A stretch of DNA of 64,000 nt from CAZTHK01 sp964613215 (GTDB lineage Bacteria; Krumholzibacteriota; Krumholzibacteriia; Krumholzibacteriales; CAZTHK01): the NCBI GenBank assembly GCA_964613215.1, contig CAZTHK010000007.1, forward strand, positions 62,001 to 126,000, in the 5' to 3' direction. Each line of letters starts with the position of its first letter. Position 1 is the stretch's first letter. Below, piece by piece: positions 35,215 through 43,917 of the stretch. The translations under genes and the position numbers were made by a program. The notes under the pieces are model-generated. The model was not told where the DNA came from and searched no databases. It saw only the letters and a program-made list of their open reading frames with translations.

Positions 35215-35832
35215 TCATTTCCATCTGATGAAATTACCGGTTGAAGGTGGAAGTACTGCACCTCCTGATATAATCAGCTTCAGTGCTTCCTCCACGGAGC
35301 AGTTGAGGGGCAGGGCATCCTCTCTGGGTATCATCAGATAATATCCGGAAGTGGGATTTGGAGTGGTAGGAAGAAAAAGATTAATATAACTCTCAGGATT
35401 ACCCCGGGGCCCATTTATTTCAATTTCCGAGGTAACAAATGCTATGGAGTAGATACCACGGCGGGGGTACTGGATAAGAACAGCACGGTTGAATGCTGTT
35501 CTGCGCTGCTTCAGAAAAACTTCACTGATCTGTTTTACTGCGGTATAAATACGGCTCACCAGCGGTATACTGGTAACCAGATTCTCCATCCATCCTATAA
35601 CAGTTCTTCCTATCAGATTGCTGGCCAGTATTCCAATCAGCAGGATTACCAGAATTACACTGATAAAACCCAGTCCGGGTATATCCAGGAATGGATATTC
35701 TTCAATCAGCGGTTTGAGTATATTATCTACTGAGACGAATATCTTGTAGATAACCCACCCGGTAATGGTAGTGGGTAGTATGATTACCAGGCCGGTGAGT
35801 AATTTTATTCTTAACCACTTAAACACAGACAA
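35215..35832 (-). CDS. DUF502 family inner-membrane protein
   Basis: 205 aa. It matches the DUF502 family (COG2928): KLLTGLVIILPTTITGWVIYKIF, then a second long hydrophobic helix (GFISVILVILLIGILASNLIG), GWMENLVTSIPLVSRIYTAVKQI and LFLPTTPNPTSGYYLMIP. Two membrane helices are clear. Family function is not established. It starts 8 nt after the preceding CorC-type gene and is probably the last gene of the phoH operon. The start is TTG at 35832, or the GTG at 35826, which has GAGG six bases upstream. Confidence 0.9.
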   Translation of the reverse strand: MSVFKWLRIKLLTGLVIILPTTITGWVIYKIFVSVDNILKPLIEEYPFLDIPGLGFISVILVILLIGILASNLIGRTVIGWMENLVTSIPLVSRIYTAVKQISEVFLKQRRTAFNRAVLIQYPRRGIYSIAFVTSEIEINGPRGNPESYINLFLPTTPNPTSGYYLMIPREDALPLNCSVEEALKLIISGGAVLPPSTGNFIRWK

Positions 35833-35840
35833 CCTCAGCC

Positions 35841-37091
35841 TTAGCCCTCCAGCCGGGGAAGCTCCACCAGAACCTTTGCTATTCTCTGCCCCTCCAGCCG
35901 GTCGATATGGAAATTTATACCCGTATAGCCTATGGTTTCGTCCTCTTCAGGGACCCTCTCGATGATACTGAAAAGAAAACCTCCCAGAGTATCAGCCTTA
36001 TCATCAGGCAGAGAAATATTCAGAGCAGCATTGAGACTTCCCAGATTGATCCATCCCGCTACCATATATTCCCGCTCCCCTGTTTTCTGTATCAGGGGAA
36101 TTTCATGATCATACTCGTCACGTATCTCTCCCACTATCTCCTCCAGAATGTCCTCCAGCGTTATTATACCGGAAGTACCCCCGTATTCATCTACCACAAT
36201 AGCAATATGCTTCTTCTGAATCTGAAAAATCCTTAACAGGTCATCTATTTTTTTTGACTCGGGAACAAAGATCGGTTCTCCCAGCATATCACCCAGGTTC
36301 TCCCTCTTATCCCCTTCCCCGATACTGACCAGATCCTTAACGTATAAAATACCAATGATGTTATCTATGGTCCCCTGATAGACAGGCACTCTGGAATGAC
36401 CCACTGCGGAGGTTTCTCTTCTAACCTCTTCCAGTTCGGTGGATAAATCCAGAGCAAAGACATCTATTCTGGGAATCATCACCTCCTTCACCTTTTTTGC
36501 CCCGAACTCCACGATATTGTGTATCAATCTGCTTCCATTTTCCTGTATGAATCCATCCCTCCCATCATCCTTTTCACCAAACAGGAAAAACTGGGAAGCT
36601 ATCTCTTCCGGCAGGGCTGGAAAAAGACGGGAGATACCACTGAGCAAAACACCAACCAGAGGGCTGAACAGGAGATGAACCGGGAAGAGGGGGTAGGAAA
36701 GAATAAGGGCAAACCGGGAAGGGCTCCTGCCGGCCAGACCAAAACCCAGAATGGAAATACCTATCATAGCCAGCGCAACTATCAGCAGAGAGATGAACTT
36801 TTCTTCACCTGTAACAATAGCGGCGTCATTCCCGGCCAGGATACCCGGTTCTGCAGCCAGTATCACCGAAAGAATTATCAGAATATATTCCAGAAGTAAA
36901 AGTGACAGCACAAAATGTAACCGCCTGCGGTGTAATAAACGGGGACACCATCTCCACCGCTTTTCTCCCGGAAACACCTTATCTATATGCCATCTGGAAA
37001 TAAACAGAAATGAAGCCATCCCCGCAGTGACGGTGAACTGAGCAAGAAGCAGGGCTGCCAGTTTAATTATCAGTAGAGTGCTGGAATCCAT
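35841..37091 (-). CDS. CorC/HlyC-type (CNNM-like) membrane protein with CBS pair
   Basis: 416 aa. Residues ~1-165 form a four-helix DUF21-like membrane part, though it is divergent. A CBS pair follows (KEVMIPRIDVFALDLSTELEEV ... GTIDNIIGILYVKDLV ... FQIQKKHIAIVVDEYGGTSGIITLEDILEEIVGEIRDEYD), then the C-terminal CorC_HlyC domain (YMVAGWINLGSLNAAL ... ADTLGGFLFS). The family is linked to Mg2+/Co2+ efflux or homeostasis at the inner membrane. It directly follows ybeY, the classic ybeZ(phoH)-ybeY-ybeX(corC) order, which supports orthology with the YbeX group although it has the extra membrane part. Confidence 0.9.
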   Translation of the reverse strand: MDSSTLLIIKLAALLLAQFTVTAGMASFLFISRWHIDKVFPGEKRWRWCPRLLHRRRLHFVLSLLLLEYILIILSVILAAEPGILAGNDAAIVTGEEKFISLLIVALAMIGISILGFGLAGRSPSRFALILSYPLFPVHLLFSPLVGVLLSGISRLFPALPEEIASQFFLFGEKDDGRDGFIQENGSRLIHNIVEFGAKKVKEVMIPRIDVFALDLSTELEEVRRETSAVGHSRVPVYQGTIDNIIGILYVKDLVSIGEGDKRENLGDMLGEPIFVPESKKIDDLLRIFQIQKKHIAIVVDEYGGTSGIITLEDILEEIVGEIRDEYDHEIPLIQKTGEREYMVAGWINLGSLNAALNISLPDDKADTLGGFLFSIIERVPEEDETIGYTGINFHIDRLEGQRIAKVLVELPRLEG

Positions 37092-37123
37092 AACTGTCTT
37101 CTATGATTAAATTATCTGTTCTA

Positions 37124-37585
37124 TCAACAGAACAACTTCGAAATCTCATCCCTGGAAAGATGATCTCCCAGCATTTCCTTTTCCGCTTCCTCCATCAACT
37201 CTGCACTCTTCTCATCCCGGTGTGAATAATTCATCAGATGGCAGATGCCATGCACGAACAATCTTAACAGGTAAATCTCCGGTTGTACTCCCCTCCTCCG
37301 CGCCCCCTCCACAATCTGAGACCAGCACAGATAAATCTCGGCCAGGGGAGAGTCTTCCGCCTGATAATTGAGCCTTTCATCCAGGTATGAGAAGGTCAGT
37401 ATTTCCGCCGGGCCTTTCCTCTTCTTGTATCTTTCATTCAATCTGGTAATGGTCTGGCGGTCCACTATGTTGAGCTCCAGTATTCCTTCCTCCGGTTGAA
37501 TCTGAGAGGCAAGACGGGAGATTTCATGGAAAACACGGTCCAATTCTTCTAACCTCTCTTCCCGGTCACTTCTAATCAGTTTCAT
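37124..37585 (-). CDS. ybeY: Endoribonuclease YbeY
   Basis: 153 aa from the ATG at 37585, which overlaps the end of pgpH by 14 nt; upstream in-frame codons lie entirely within pgpH. The zinc-binding signature HGICHLMNYSH (H-x3-H-x5-H, consensus HGxLHLxGYDH) lies near residue 112, followed by EEAEKEML. The upstream RKGPAEILTFSY matches the 'TDVLSFP' strand of the family. YbeY acts in 16S rRNA maturation and ribosome quality control. Slight oddities: TDVLSFP is replaced by AEILTFSY and the GYDH glycine by N. The neighbourhood phoH-pgpH-ybeY-corC is the standard one. Confidence 0.94.
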   Translation of the reverse strand: MKLIRSDREERLEELDRVFHEISRLASQIQPEEGILELNIVDRQTITRLNERYKKRKGPAEILTFSYLDERLNYQAEDSPLAEIYLCWSQIVEGARRRGVQPEIYLLRLFVHGICHLMNYSHRDEKSAELMEEAEKEMLGDHLSRDEISKLFC

Positions 37586-39821
37586 TGGAACCCTGTTCCT
37601 CCTCCTTCTGTTTGGGATAGGATACCCTGGGGTGGAAAACACTGGTCAGCAACTGAACGAACTTCTCCTTTACCCTGGCGATATCATTGAGAGTCAGCCC
37701 GCTCTGATCCAACTCCCCCGAATTCATCCTCTCCTCGAAAATCTTATTTACCACCGCCCTTATCCTCGGTTCAGTGGGTTCCTTCAATGAACGTGCAGCC
37801 GCTTCCGATGAATCGGCCAGCATGATCAGAGCATTTTCTTTTGTCTGTGGTTTGGGACCGGAATACCTGAAATCTTCCACATTGATACTCTCCTTGGAAT
37901 CATACTCCTGAGCCTTGTTATAGAAATACCTCATCACTGTGGTCCCGTGATGCTCCCTGATAGCATCTATAATGACTGGCGGGAGCTTTTCCTCCTTTGC
38001 CAGGGCAAGGCCATCCTTGACATGAGCGGATAGAATCAGAGCACTCATGGAGGGGGCAAGTTTTTCATGCTTATTTACCGTTCCCCTCTTGTTCTCGAAG
38101 AAGTAATCCGGCTTTTCCAGCTTGCCTATATCGTGGTAATAGGCAGCTACTCTGGCCAGAAGGCTGTTAACTCCGATATCGCCCGCCACCGCCTCCACCA
38201 GATTTCCAACCAGGATGGAATGGTGATATGTCCCCGGCGCCTCCAGAACCAGCCTCTTGAGAAGAGGCTTGTTCAAATCGCTTAATTCCATAAGGGTAAA
38301 GTTTGTAGTCATGCCCAGCACTGATTCGAAGATGGGGAGGAGAAACATAACCAGTATGGTACAGAACAAGCTGTTGGTTATGCCCCATACCGATGAGAAC
38401 AGCATGGGTTTCAAACTCTCTCCCTGTGTAACCGAAAAGGAGAAAATTCCAGCCACATAGGCTATGGAAATATACAGAAAGATGGTATAGAAGTTCTTCC
38501 TCTCCCTCAGTTTGGATATACTGGTAAGGGCTACTATGCCGGCGAATATGGCGATGAACAGGTGCTGGGGGGGAAGATTGGTATGAGTCAGTATCATTAT
38601 ACCGGCGAAGAGGGCGAATATGGCGGCGGTCAGTACACCAAAGAACGCTGCAAATACCATAGATACGAAGGAAGCCGGGATAAGATATGGAGAAAGACCG
38701 GGTGTTCTCACTATAAGAGCCATCAGCAACATGTAGGCAATAACAACCACGAACACCAGAGTAACCTTATTGGTGTTCTTGATGATATCGGGGCTGAAGT
38801 AGTTGAGTGAAAAAGCCAGCAGAAAGAGAAGGATAGCAATTCTCAATCCCTTTCCCACAAACAGAGAGAAGGTCTGCAACCCGGACTCCGCAATCTTTCT
38901 CCTGGCCTTCTTCTCTTCCAGAGCCTGCAGTATGTTTACCTGTCTCCTGGTAACCTTGTCATGCTTGGAAACAATCCTCTGATTCTCCGAAATCTTAAAG
39001 GAATCCGATACATTCTCTATGGCCTTCTCCCTGCGAGCCTGGGTCTCTTCGTGGTTATATATCAGATTCGGGGAGAGGTGAGATCTCACAATATTATAGT
39101 ACAACCCCAGGATGGCCTCCCTGTCTTCCCCGAATATATCCTTACCATCCGCCAGAATAATCCTTTCCAATCCATCCTGTTCTATCAATTGCCTGGTAGA
39201 TATAACATCCTCACTGTCATCCTCGAGTACGGTGATCTGGAGATAACCCTTCCTCCTGATGGGAGAGGCATCATTCATAATACCATTGTCGAATAGCTCT
39301 TCCTGCAGTCTGAGAGCCCGGTCGAACAATCTCTCTCTCAAGCTTTCTTCCATCAGAAGCCTGACCCCATCCTCGCCGATACCAGGTATCAGTTCATTTA
39401 TTAAACGGTATGTCTTTTCCGGTTGAAGGGTATCGCGGCCAGCAATTCCACCGATTTTTCTCCTTAAGCTGTTCAGACTTCCCCTTAATCTCTTCCTTAC
39501 ATCCTTCTTCTGGTAAACCGGCAGAACACTTACCGCGGCATTAGCCTTACTGGTTTCAATTTCCTGTTCACTGTACGGAACACTGAAGGTAAAGGGGGCA
39601 ATAACGTCAACGTTAGCGATGTCATTTTCCTCGAACCTGATTTCTTCAACCTTCTTGGTTGGCGGAAACAGAAGGAGGGACATAATCCAGAAAACTATCA
39701 GATATATCACCGACAGATGTCTCCCACTCCTGATATAGGATAACTTTATTTTGAATGAATGGAGCAGTGACCCGGCATTAACCTGTTCACCATTTTTCTC
39801 ATTCTTCTTGTTCATAATCAT
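37572..39821 (-). CDS. pgpH: PgpH-type 7TM-HD phosphodiesterase (cyclic-di-AMP class)
   Basis: 749 aa. An N-terminal membrane helix (YLIVFWIMSLLLFP) precedes a ~270-residue extracytoplasmic 7TMR-HDED domain. About seven membrane helices follow (GLRIAILLFLLAFSLNYF ... ICTILVMFLLPIFESVLG), then a cytosolic HD domain. The HD motifs are intact: EAPGTYHHSILVGNLVEAVA, AAYYHDIGKLEKPDYFFEN and IREHHGT. Characterised PgpH proteins hydrolyse cyclic-di-AMP at the inner membrane. The start ATG at 39821 has AGGA six bases upstream and overlaps the phoH end by 23 nt. A YbbR protein, the usual partner of the cyclase CdaA, is encoded at 46.5 kb; no cyclase gene is in the window. Confidence 0.95.
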   Translation of the reverse strand: MIMNKKNEKNGEQVNAGSLLHSFKIKLSYIRSGRHLSVIYLIVFWIMSLLLFPPTKKVEEIRFEENDIANVDVIAPFTFSVPYSEQEIETSKANAAVSVLPVYQKKDVRKRLRGSLNSLRRKIGGIAGRDTLQPEKTYRLINELIPGIGEDGVRLLMEESLRERLFDRALRLQEELFDNGIMNDASPIRRKGYLQITVLEDDSEDVISTRQLIEQDGLERIILADGKDIFGEDREAILGLYYNIVRSHLSPNLIYNHEETQARREKAIENVSDSFKISENQRIVSKHDKVTRRQVNILQALEEKKARRKIAESGLQTFSLFVGKGLRIAILLFLLAFSLNYFSPDIIKNTNKVTLVFVVVIAYMLLMALIVRTPGLSPYLIPASFVSMVFAAFFGVLTAAIFALFAGIMILTHTNLPPQHLFIAIFAGIVALTSISKLRERKNFYTIFLYISIAYVAGIFSFSVTQGESLKPMLFSSVWGITNSLFCTILVMFLLPIFESVLGMTTNFTLMELSDLNKPLLKRLVLEAPGTYHHSILVGNLVEAVAGDIGVNSLLARVAAYYHDIGKLEKPDYFFENKRGTVNKHEKLAPSMSALILSAHVKDGLALAKEEKLPPVIIDAIREHHGTTVMRYFYNKAQEYDSKESINVEDFRYSGPKPQTKENALIMLADSSEAAARSLKEPTEPRIRAVVNKIFEERMNSGELDQSGLTLNDIARVKEKFVQLLTSVFHPRVSYPKQKEEEQGSNETD

Positions 39822-40866
39822 CCTTCTTCCTGCCGTCCCGATGGTCCTCCTGAGCAGTTCCAGCCTTATCCTCTTTTTCTCCCGAGTCCTGCCCGGTAGA
39901 CTCGAGGTTCGCCTCCCTCATTGAGAATGCCTCGATTATCTTTTTGACCAGCCTGTGCCTGACCACATCCTCTTTGGTAAAGAAGATAAATTTTATTCCC
40001 GGTATCCTTCCCAGAATCCTTCTTGCAGCCACCAGTCCCGATCTGGTTGTATCGGCCAGATCTATCTGAGTAATATCACCGGTAATTATCGCCTTGGAAT
40101 TCACTCCCAGCCTGGTGAGAAACATCTTCATCTGCATCACCGTGCTGTTCTGAGCTTCATCCAGAATGGCAAAGGAATTATTCAGGGTCCTTCCCCTCAT
40201 ATATGCCAGGGGTGCTATCTCGACAATACCGGATTCAATCATCCGCTGTAACCTGCTTCTGCCCAGCATATCACTGAGAGCATCGAATATGGGACGGATA
40301 TAGGGATCCACCTTTTCACTTAAATCTCCGGGCAGAAAACCGAGGCTCTCTCCCGCTTCCACCACAGGGCGGGAGATGAAAATCCTGTCTATCTCTTTTC
40401 TCTTAAGGGCAGCAAGCGCCATACCTACGGCCAGATAGGTCTTGCCAGTTCCGGCCGGACCTATGGCAAAGACGACATCGTTTCTCCTTATCGCCTCTAC
40501 ATACTCCTTCTGTTTTACCGAGCGGGGAACTATACTTCTCCGCTTACCGGTGGAGTAATATATTACCTCATCGTCCAGTTCGGCTATGGTGCGATTCTTC
40601 CTGCTGTCGCCCTTTAAAACGGTGGATACATCGTTTTCTGTTACCGTTCTTCCCGATCCCGCTATCTGAATAAGGCTTTCCAGAACTCCGGTCAATTTAT
40701 CCACCACACCGGCGGGGCCGCTGATGATAATCTCGTCCCCCCTCACCACTATCCTCTGATCAAAATGCTCCTCCACCAGCTTCAGGTTCCTGTCGTTTAT
40801 ACCCAGTAATTTTACGGGATCAACACCGGCAAATGAGAGAACCCTCTTCTTTTCTCCACGCTTCAA
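39799..40866 (-). CDS. phoH: PhoH-like ATPase
   Basis: 355 aa. The N-terminal ~110 residues are the KH-like PhoH extension. The P-loop ATPase part has Walker A (AIGPAGTGKTYLAVGMAL near residue 137), RPVVEAGESLGFLPG, Walker B (FAILDEAQNST) and TGDITQIDL. The last ~45 residues are highly charged and low-complexity (GEKEDKAGTAQEDHRDGRKK), probably disordered. It starts at TTG (40866) with GAGGG five bases upstream; no ATG is near. YbeZ/PhoH works with YbeY on RNA. It heads the phoH-pgpH-ybeY-corC-DUF502 group. Confidence 0.96.
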   Translation of the reverse strand: MKRGEKKRVLSFAGVDPVKLLGINDRNLKLVEEHFDQRIVVRGDEIIISGPAGVVDKLTGVLESLIQIAGSGRTVTENDVSTVLKGDSRKNRTIAELDDEVIYYSTGKRRSIVPRSVKQKEYVEAIRRNDVVFAIGPAGTGKTYLAVGMALAALKRKEIDRIFISRPVVEAGESLGFLPGDLSEKVDPYIRPIFDALSDMLGRSRLQRMIESGIVEIAPLAYMRGRTLNNSFAILDEAQNSTVMQMKMFLTRLGVNSKAIITGDITQIDLADTTRSGLVAARRILGRIPGIKFIFFTKEDVVRHRLVKKIIEAFSMREANLESTGQDSGEKEDKAGTAQEDHRDGRKKDDYEQEE

Positions 40867-40887
40867 AATATCCCTCTTTTAACGCAA

Positions 40888-40918
40888 AACTCCTGATTTG
40901 AAGAACAAATCAAGAGTT
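40888..40918 (-). terminator. Hairpin between the LysM lipoprotein and phoH (weak terminator or attenuator)
   Basis: A 13-bp stem with a single mismatch (40888-40900 against 40906-40918, 5-nt loop AAGAA) lies in the 81-bp gap. On the minus strand the 3' side continues TTTGCG, a poor U-tract. It could partly separate the lipoprotein pair from phoH or act as a processing site. Confidence 0.4.
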
Positions 40919-40947
40919 ATGAGCATAAGTGCCTTTACTGGTGGGTA

Positions 40948-41658
40948 TTAATCAACGTCTGATTCTTCCCTCGGAATTACCAATTCCTGTCCGGGATATA
41001 TGAGGTCGGGATCATCTATCTTATCCTTGTTGGCTTCGTATATGACCGGCCACTTCTTGTAGTTGTCGTAAATCTCCCAGTATCCTGCGATTCTCGCCAG
41101 CCATTCATCCCAGATTACTTCATGCGATCTTGGCCAGTCCCTGGGTATTTTTACCTCCCACCCGGCCAGAACCCAGTCCGGGTCTTCGATCATCTTATAA
41201 TTTGCTCTCCATATCCGGGGCCATTTTACAGGATCGCCGTATATCTCCTCATACCCGGCAACTACCCACAAACATTCGCCATATTCGAATACATGAGTCC
41301 CAGGGAGAGTAGCCAATTCCTGAAGCTGCTTGGACAACTCATCTATGGTGGTACTTAGTCTGGTATATTCTGTCCTCGCTTTGCGAAGTTCTGAGGTAAC
41401 TGTTTCTATCCTTTCCCTTTTATTGACCAGCTCCTCCTTGGCATTCTCATTTCTCGACTTCAGCCTCTCCATCTCCTCAGCAAGCCTTCTGCAATATTCT
41501 TCCCTCTGATCATCTGATAATTTCTGATATTCTTCATCACTGTAATATTCACCTTCAGAGATATCTATTTTCCTTGGAGTATACTTGCCACACCCCACTC
41601 CCATGAGGAGAACCAGGAAAAAAACCGCCATATAATTAGTCAGCTTTAAACCACTCAT
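40948..41658 (-). CDS. Lipoprotein with coiled coil and two LysM-like modules
   Basis: 236 aa from the ATG at 41658, chosen because it gives a clean lipoprotein signal (lipidated Cys at residue 23, GVGC); a GTG at 41700 is the alternative. A charged coiled coil (~residues 45-110, with LSKQLQELATL at its end) is followed by two similar Trp-rich LysM-like units. The first is ECLWVVAGYEEIYGDPVKWPRIWRAN, with LAGWEVKIPRD; the second is EWLARIAGYWEIYDNYKKWPVIYEAN, with YPGQELVIPRE. LysM-type modules bind peptidoglycan or chitin-like glycans. The protein probably tethers the outer membrane to the wall. Its neighbour upstream is another coiled-coil lipoprotein. Confidence 0.82.
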   Translation of the reverse strand: MSGLKLTNYMAVFFLVLLMGVGCGKYTPRKIDISEGEYYSDEEYQKLSDDQREEYCRRLAEEMERLKSRNENAKEELVNKRERIETVTSELRKARTEYTRLSTTIDELSKQLQELATLPGTHVFEYGECLWVVAGYEEIYGDPVKWPRIWRANYKMIEDPDWVLAGWEVKIPRDWPRSHEVIWDEWLARIAGYWEIYDNYKKWPVIYEANKDKIDDPDLIYPGQELVIPREESDVD

Positions 41659-41686
41659 ATTCTGTTTATCCCTTTTGAATAACAAA

Positions 41687-41986
41687 CTATAACCTGCCAC
41701 TGCCTTTCTTCAATTCCCTTACCTTCTTCTCCAGCTTCCCGGGTTCTTCATCCACTTCTTCAATCTGTTCCTTCTTCTCGGATAATTTTTCCTCAAGCTC
41801 CTTTAATTCTGCCCTGGTTTTGGCCAGTTCCTCTTCATAGTTATCCAGCTCCAGCCTCATTTCATCCAGCCTGACCAGACTTGTTTCACAGGGTGGAGCG
41901 GGTCCGCAACCAGCCGAAAATATTCCCATAAGAACAAGCAGGAAAACAAGTAACCATCCCGCATGTGCTGATTTCATAAGCTCCAT
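41687..41986 (-). CDS. Small coiled-coil lipoprotein
   Basis: 99 aa. The lipoprotein signal ends FSAGC (Cys 27) and is followed by Pro-rich APPCETS and then ~60 residues of nearly pure heptad repeat (LDNYEEELAKTRAELKELEE, KKEQIEEVDEEPGKLEKKV). It resembles Lpp-like structural lipoproteins only in its overall build; no family is recognised. GGGAGG precedes the ATG at 41986 closely, so the ATG three codons later (41977) may be the true start. A TTGACA promoter lies 40-65 bp upstream, and the LysM lipoprotein follows with a 28-bp gap. The two may act together at the envelope. Confidence 0.7.
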   Translation of the reverse strand: MELMKSAHAGWLLVFLLVLMGIFSAGCGPAPPCETSLVRLDEMRLELDNYEEELAKTRAELKELEEKLSEKKEQIEEVDEEPGKLEKKVRELKKGSGRL

Positions 41987-42022
41987 TCCTCCCGCGAGTT
42001 ATAGAAAATACAACTTTAGCAT

Positions 42023-42051
42023 ACGTTAATATCCTGCTATATCTTTGTCAA
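42023..42051 (-). promoter_or_regulatory. Sigma70-type promoter for the small lipoprotein/phoH operon
   Basis: On the minus strand a perfect TTGACA (42046-42051) is followed by exactly 17 bp and TAACGT (42023-42028, three of six). It lies just past the end of aspS and ~37 nt before the lipoprotein ATG. Confidence 0.45.
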
Positions 42052-42105
42052 GAAAAAAGCATCAGTTGAATTTTCGCAAGTTCCATGCCCGGTCTTATTA
42101 TGACT

Positions 42106-43917
42106 CTATTCATCTGATATTATCCTTATATGAAGTTCCCTCAAAATCTCCTCTTCGATCTCCGAGGGGGCACCCTCCATCAGGGAAGTGGCGCTCTGTG
42201 TCTTGGGAAAAGCAATAAAATCCCTTATCGAATCGCCCCCTCCCATAATCATGGCAATTCGGTCGAGGCCAAGAGCTATTCCCCCATGGGGAGGAGCTCC
42301 ATACTGGAAGGATTTCAGCAGGAATCCGAACTTCCTCTCCGCCTCCTCCCTGTCAATACCCACGATGCCGAACAACTTCTCCTGGAGTTCCCTGTTATGA
42401 ATCCTGATCGATCCGCTTCCCAGTTCGGTCCCGTTGCAGACCAGGTCATACAGATGTCCCCTCATCCTGCCGGGATCACTTTCCAGCAGTGGAACATCCT
42501 CACTAAGAGGCATGGAAAATATATGATGGGCAGGTTCCCAGCCTCCCCCCTCTGAAGCCATAAAGAGTGGAAACCTGTTAACCCATAGTAAGTTATAATC
42601 TCTTTTGTCCTGGAGGAGATAAGTCCTGCCCAGATACCGCCTGAGTTCTCCCAGAGAGTTAAGCACCACCTCATTCTCCCCGCCCACAATAAGGATAAGG
42701 GTTCGCCCGGTTACATCGAATATCTGGTGAATCCGGTCCATGGTCTCCTTATCCAGGAAGCGGGATATAGGTGATGAAACCTCCTCCCGGTCAGTCTTTA
42801 TGGTAATCAATCCCCGGGCCCCGTATTTTTTAACCATATCTTCCAGCTTCTTAATCCTGCTCCTGGAGAACTCATAACCATCCCGTAAGGAGATCCCCCT
42901 GATGGTTCCACCCTGCTCCAGAATACTCCTGAATACCCTGAAATCACTGTTTCTGAAACAGCCGGAACAATCCTTTATCTTCAGGTCGAATCGCAGATCC
43001 GGTTTATCGGTTCCGTAGTCATTCATGGCCTGTTGGTAGGTAATCCTGGGAAGGGGGGATTGGACCTCCACCCCGATGGTCTCACTGAAAATATTACTGA
43101 TCAGTCCTTCAGTAAGAGAAAAAACATCCTCTTCACCTACAAAACTCATTTCCACATCAATCTGGGTATGCTCGGGCTGCCTGTCCGATCTCAGGTCTTC
43201 ATCCCTAAGACACCTGGCTAACTGGAAGTAACGGTCCACACCGGAGACCATAAGAATCTGTTTGTACAGTTGAGGGCTCTGGGGAAGGGCGTAGAATTTA
43301 CCCGGCCGTAACCTGCTGGGTACCAGATAGTCTCTGGCACCTTCGGGTGTCCTTTTTACCAGAAGGGGGGTCTCCACCTCCAGAAATCCCTTTCCGGAAA
43401 GGTAATTTCTCACACTCATGGTCAGATTATGCCTGAGTCGAAGGTTCCTCTGGAGGGGAATTCTCCGGAGATCCAGATACCTGTATTGCAACCGGAGATC
43501 ATCCCCTGCTTTAACCTCGTCTCTAACACTGAATGGAGGCACTTTGCTGCGGTTGAGGATAAAAACCTTTTCCAGCACTACTTCTACTTCGCCGGTTTTC
43601 ATTCCGGGATTGACCATTTCATCAGGCCTGGGGCGGACACTTCCCCGGCAAGCTACGACATCCTCAGCCCGGAGTGAAGATACCAGATTGCTGAGATCCC
43701 GGGAATCGCTCTCCACTACCAGCTGAACTATTCCGGTTCTGTCTCCCAGGTCCGCGAATATCAATCCCCCCAGCTCCCTCACCTTCTTGATCCACCCGGT
43801 GAGAAAAACCTCATCATCACAATCCTCCATGTTAACCTCACCACAGTAGTGGGTGCGTTCCCATTTATCCGACAGATAGTAAATTATCGAATCATCCAAT
43901 GAACTATTCTCTTTCAC
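42106..43917 (-). CDS. aspS: Aspartyl-tRNA synthetase
   Basis: 603 aa, the bacterial type with a GAD insertion. The N-terminal OB fold (VFLTGWIKKVRELGGLIFADLGDRTGIVQLVV) reads the anticodon. Class II motifs follow: FLEVETPLLVKRTPEGARDYLVPSR, then RCLRDEDLRSDRQPEHTQIDVEMSF, and GIALGLDRIAMIMGG at the C-terminus. It charges tRNA-Asp; whether it also charges tRNA-Asn cannot be told. The GTG start at 43917 overlaps the hisS end by 14 nt. Confidence 0.98.
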   Translation of the reverse strand: MKENSSLDDSIIYYLSDKWERTHYCGEVNMEDCDDEVFLTGWIKKVRELGGLIFADLGDRTGIVQLVVESDSRDLSNLVSSLRAEDVVACRGSVRPRPDEMVNPGMKTGEVEVVLEKVFILNRSKVPPFSVRDEVKAGDDLRLQYRYLDLRRIPLQRNLRLRHNLTMSVRNYLSGKGFLEVETPLLVKRTPEGARDYLVPSRLRPGKFYALPQSPQLYKQILMVSGVDRYFQLARCLRDEDLRSDRQPEHTQIDVEMSFVGEEDVFSLTEGLISNIFSETIGVEVQSPLPRITYQQAMNDYGTDKPDLRFDLKIKDCSGCFRNSDFRVFRSILEQGGTIRGISLRDGYEFSRSRIKKLEDMVKKYGARGLITIKTDREEVSSPISRFLDKETMDRIHQIFDVTGRTLILIVGGENEVVLNSLGELRRYLGRTYLLQDKRDYNLLWVNRFPLFMASEGGGWEPAHHIFSMPLSEDVPLLESDPGRMRGHLYDLVCNGTELGSGSIRIHNRELQEKLFGIVGIDREEAERKFGFLLKSFQYGAPPHGGIALGLDRIAMIMGGGDSIRDFIAFPKTQSATSLMEGAPSEIEEEILRELHIRIISDE

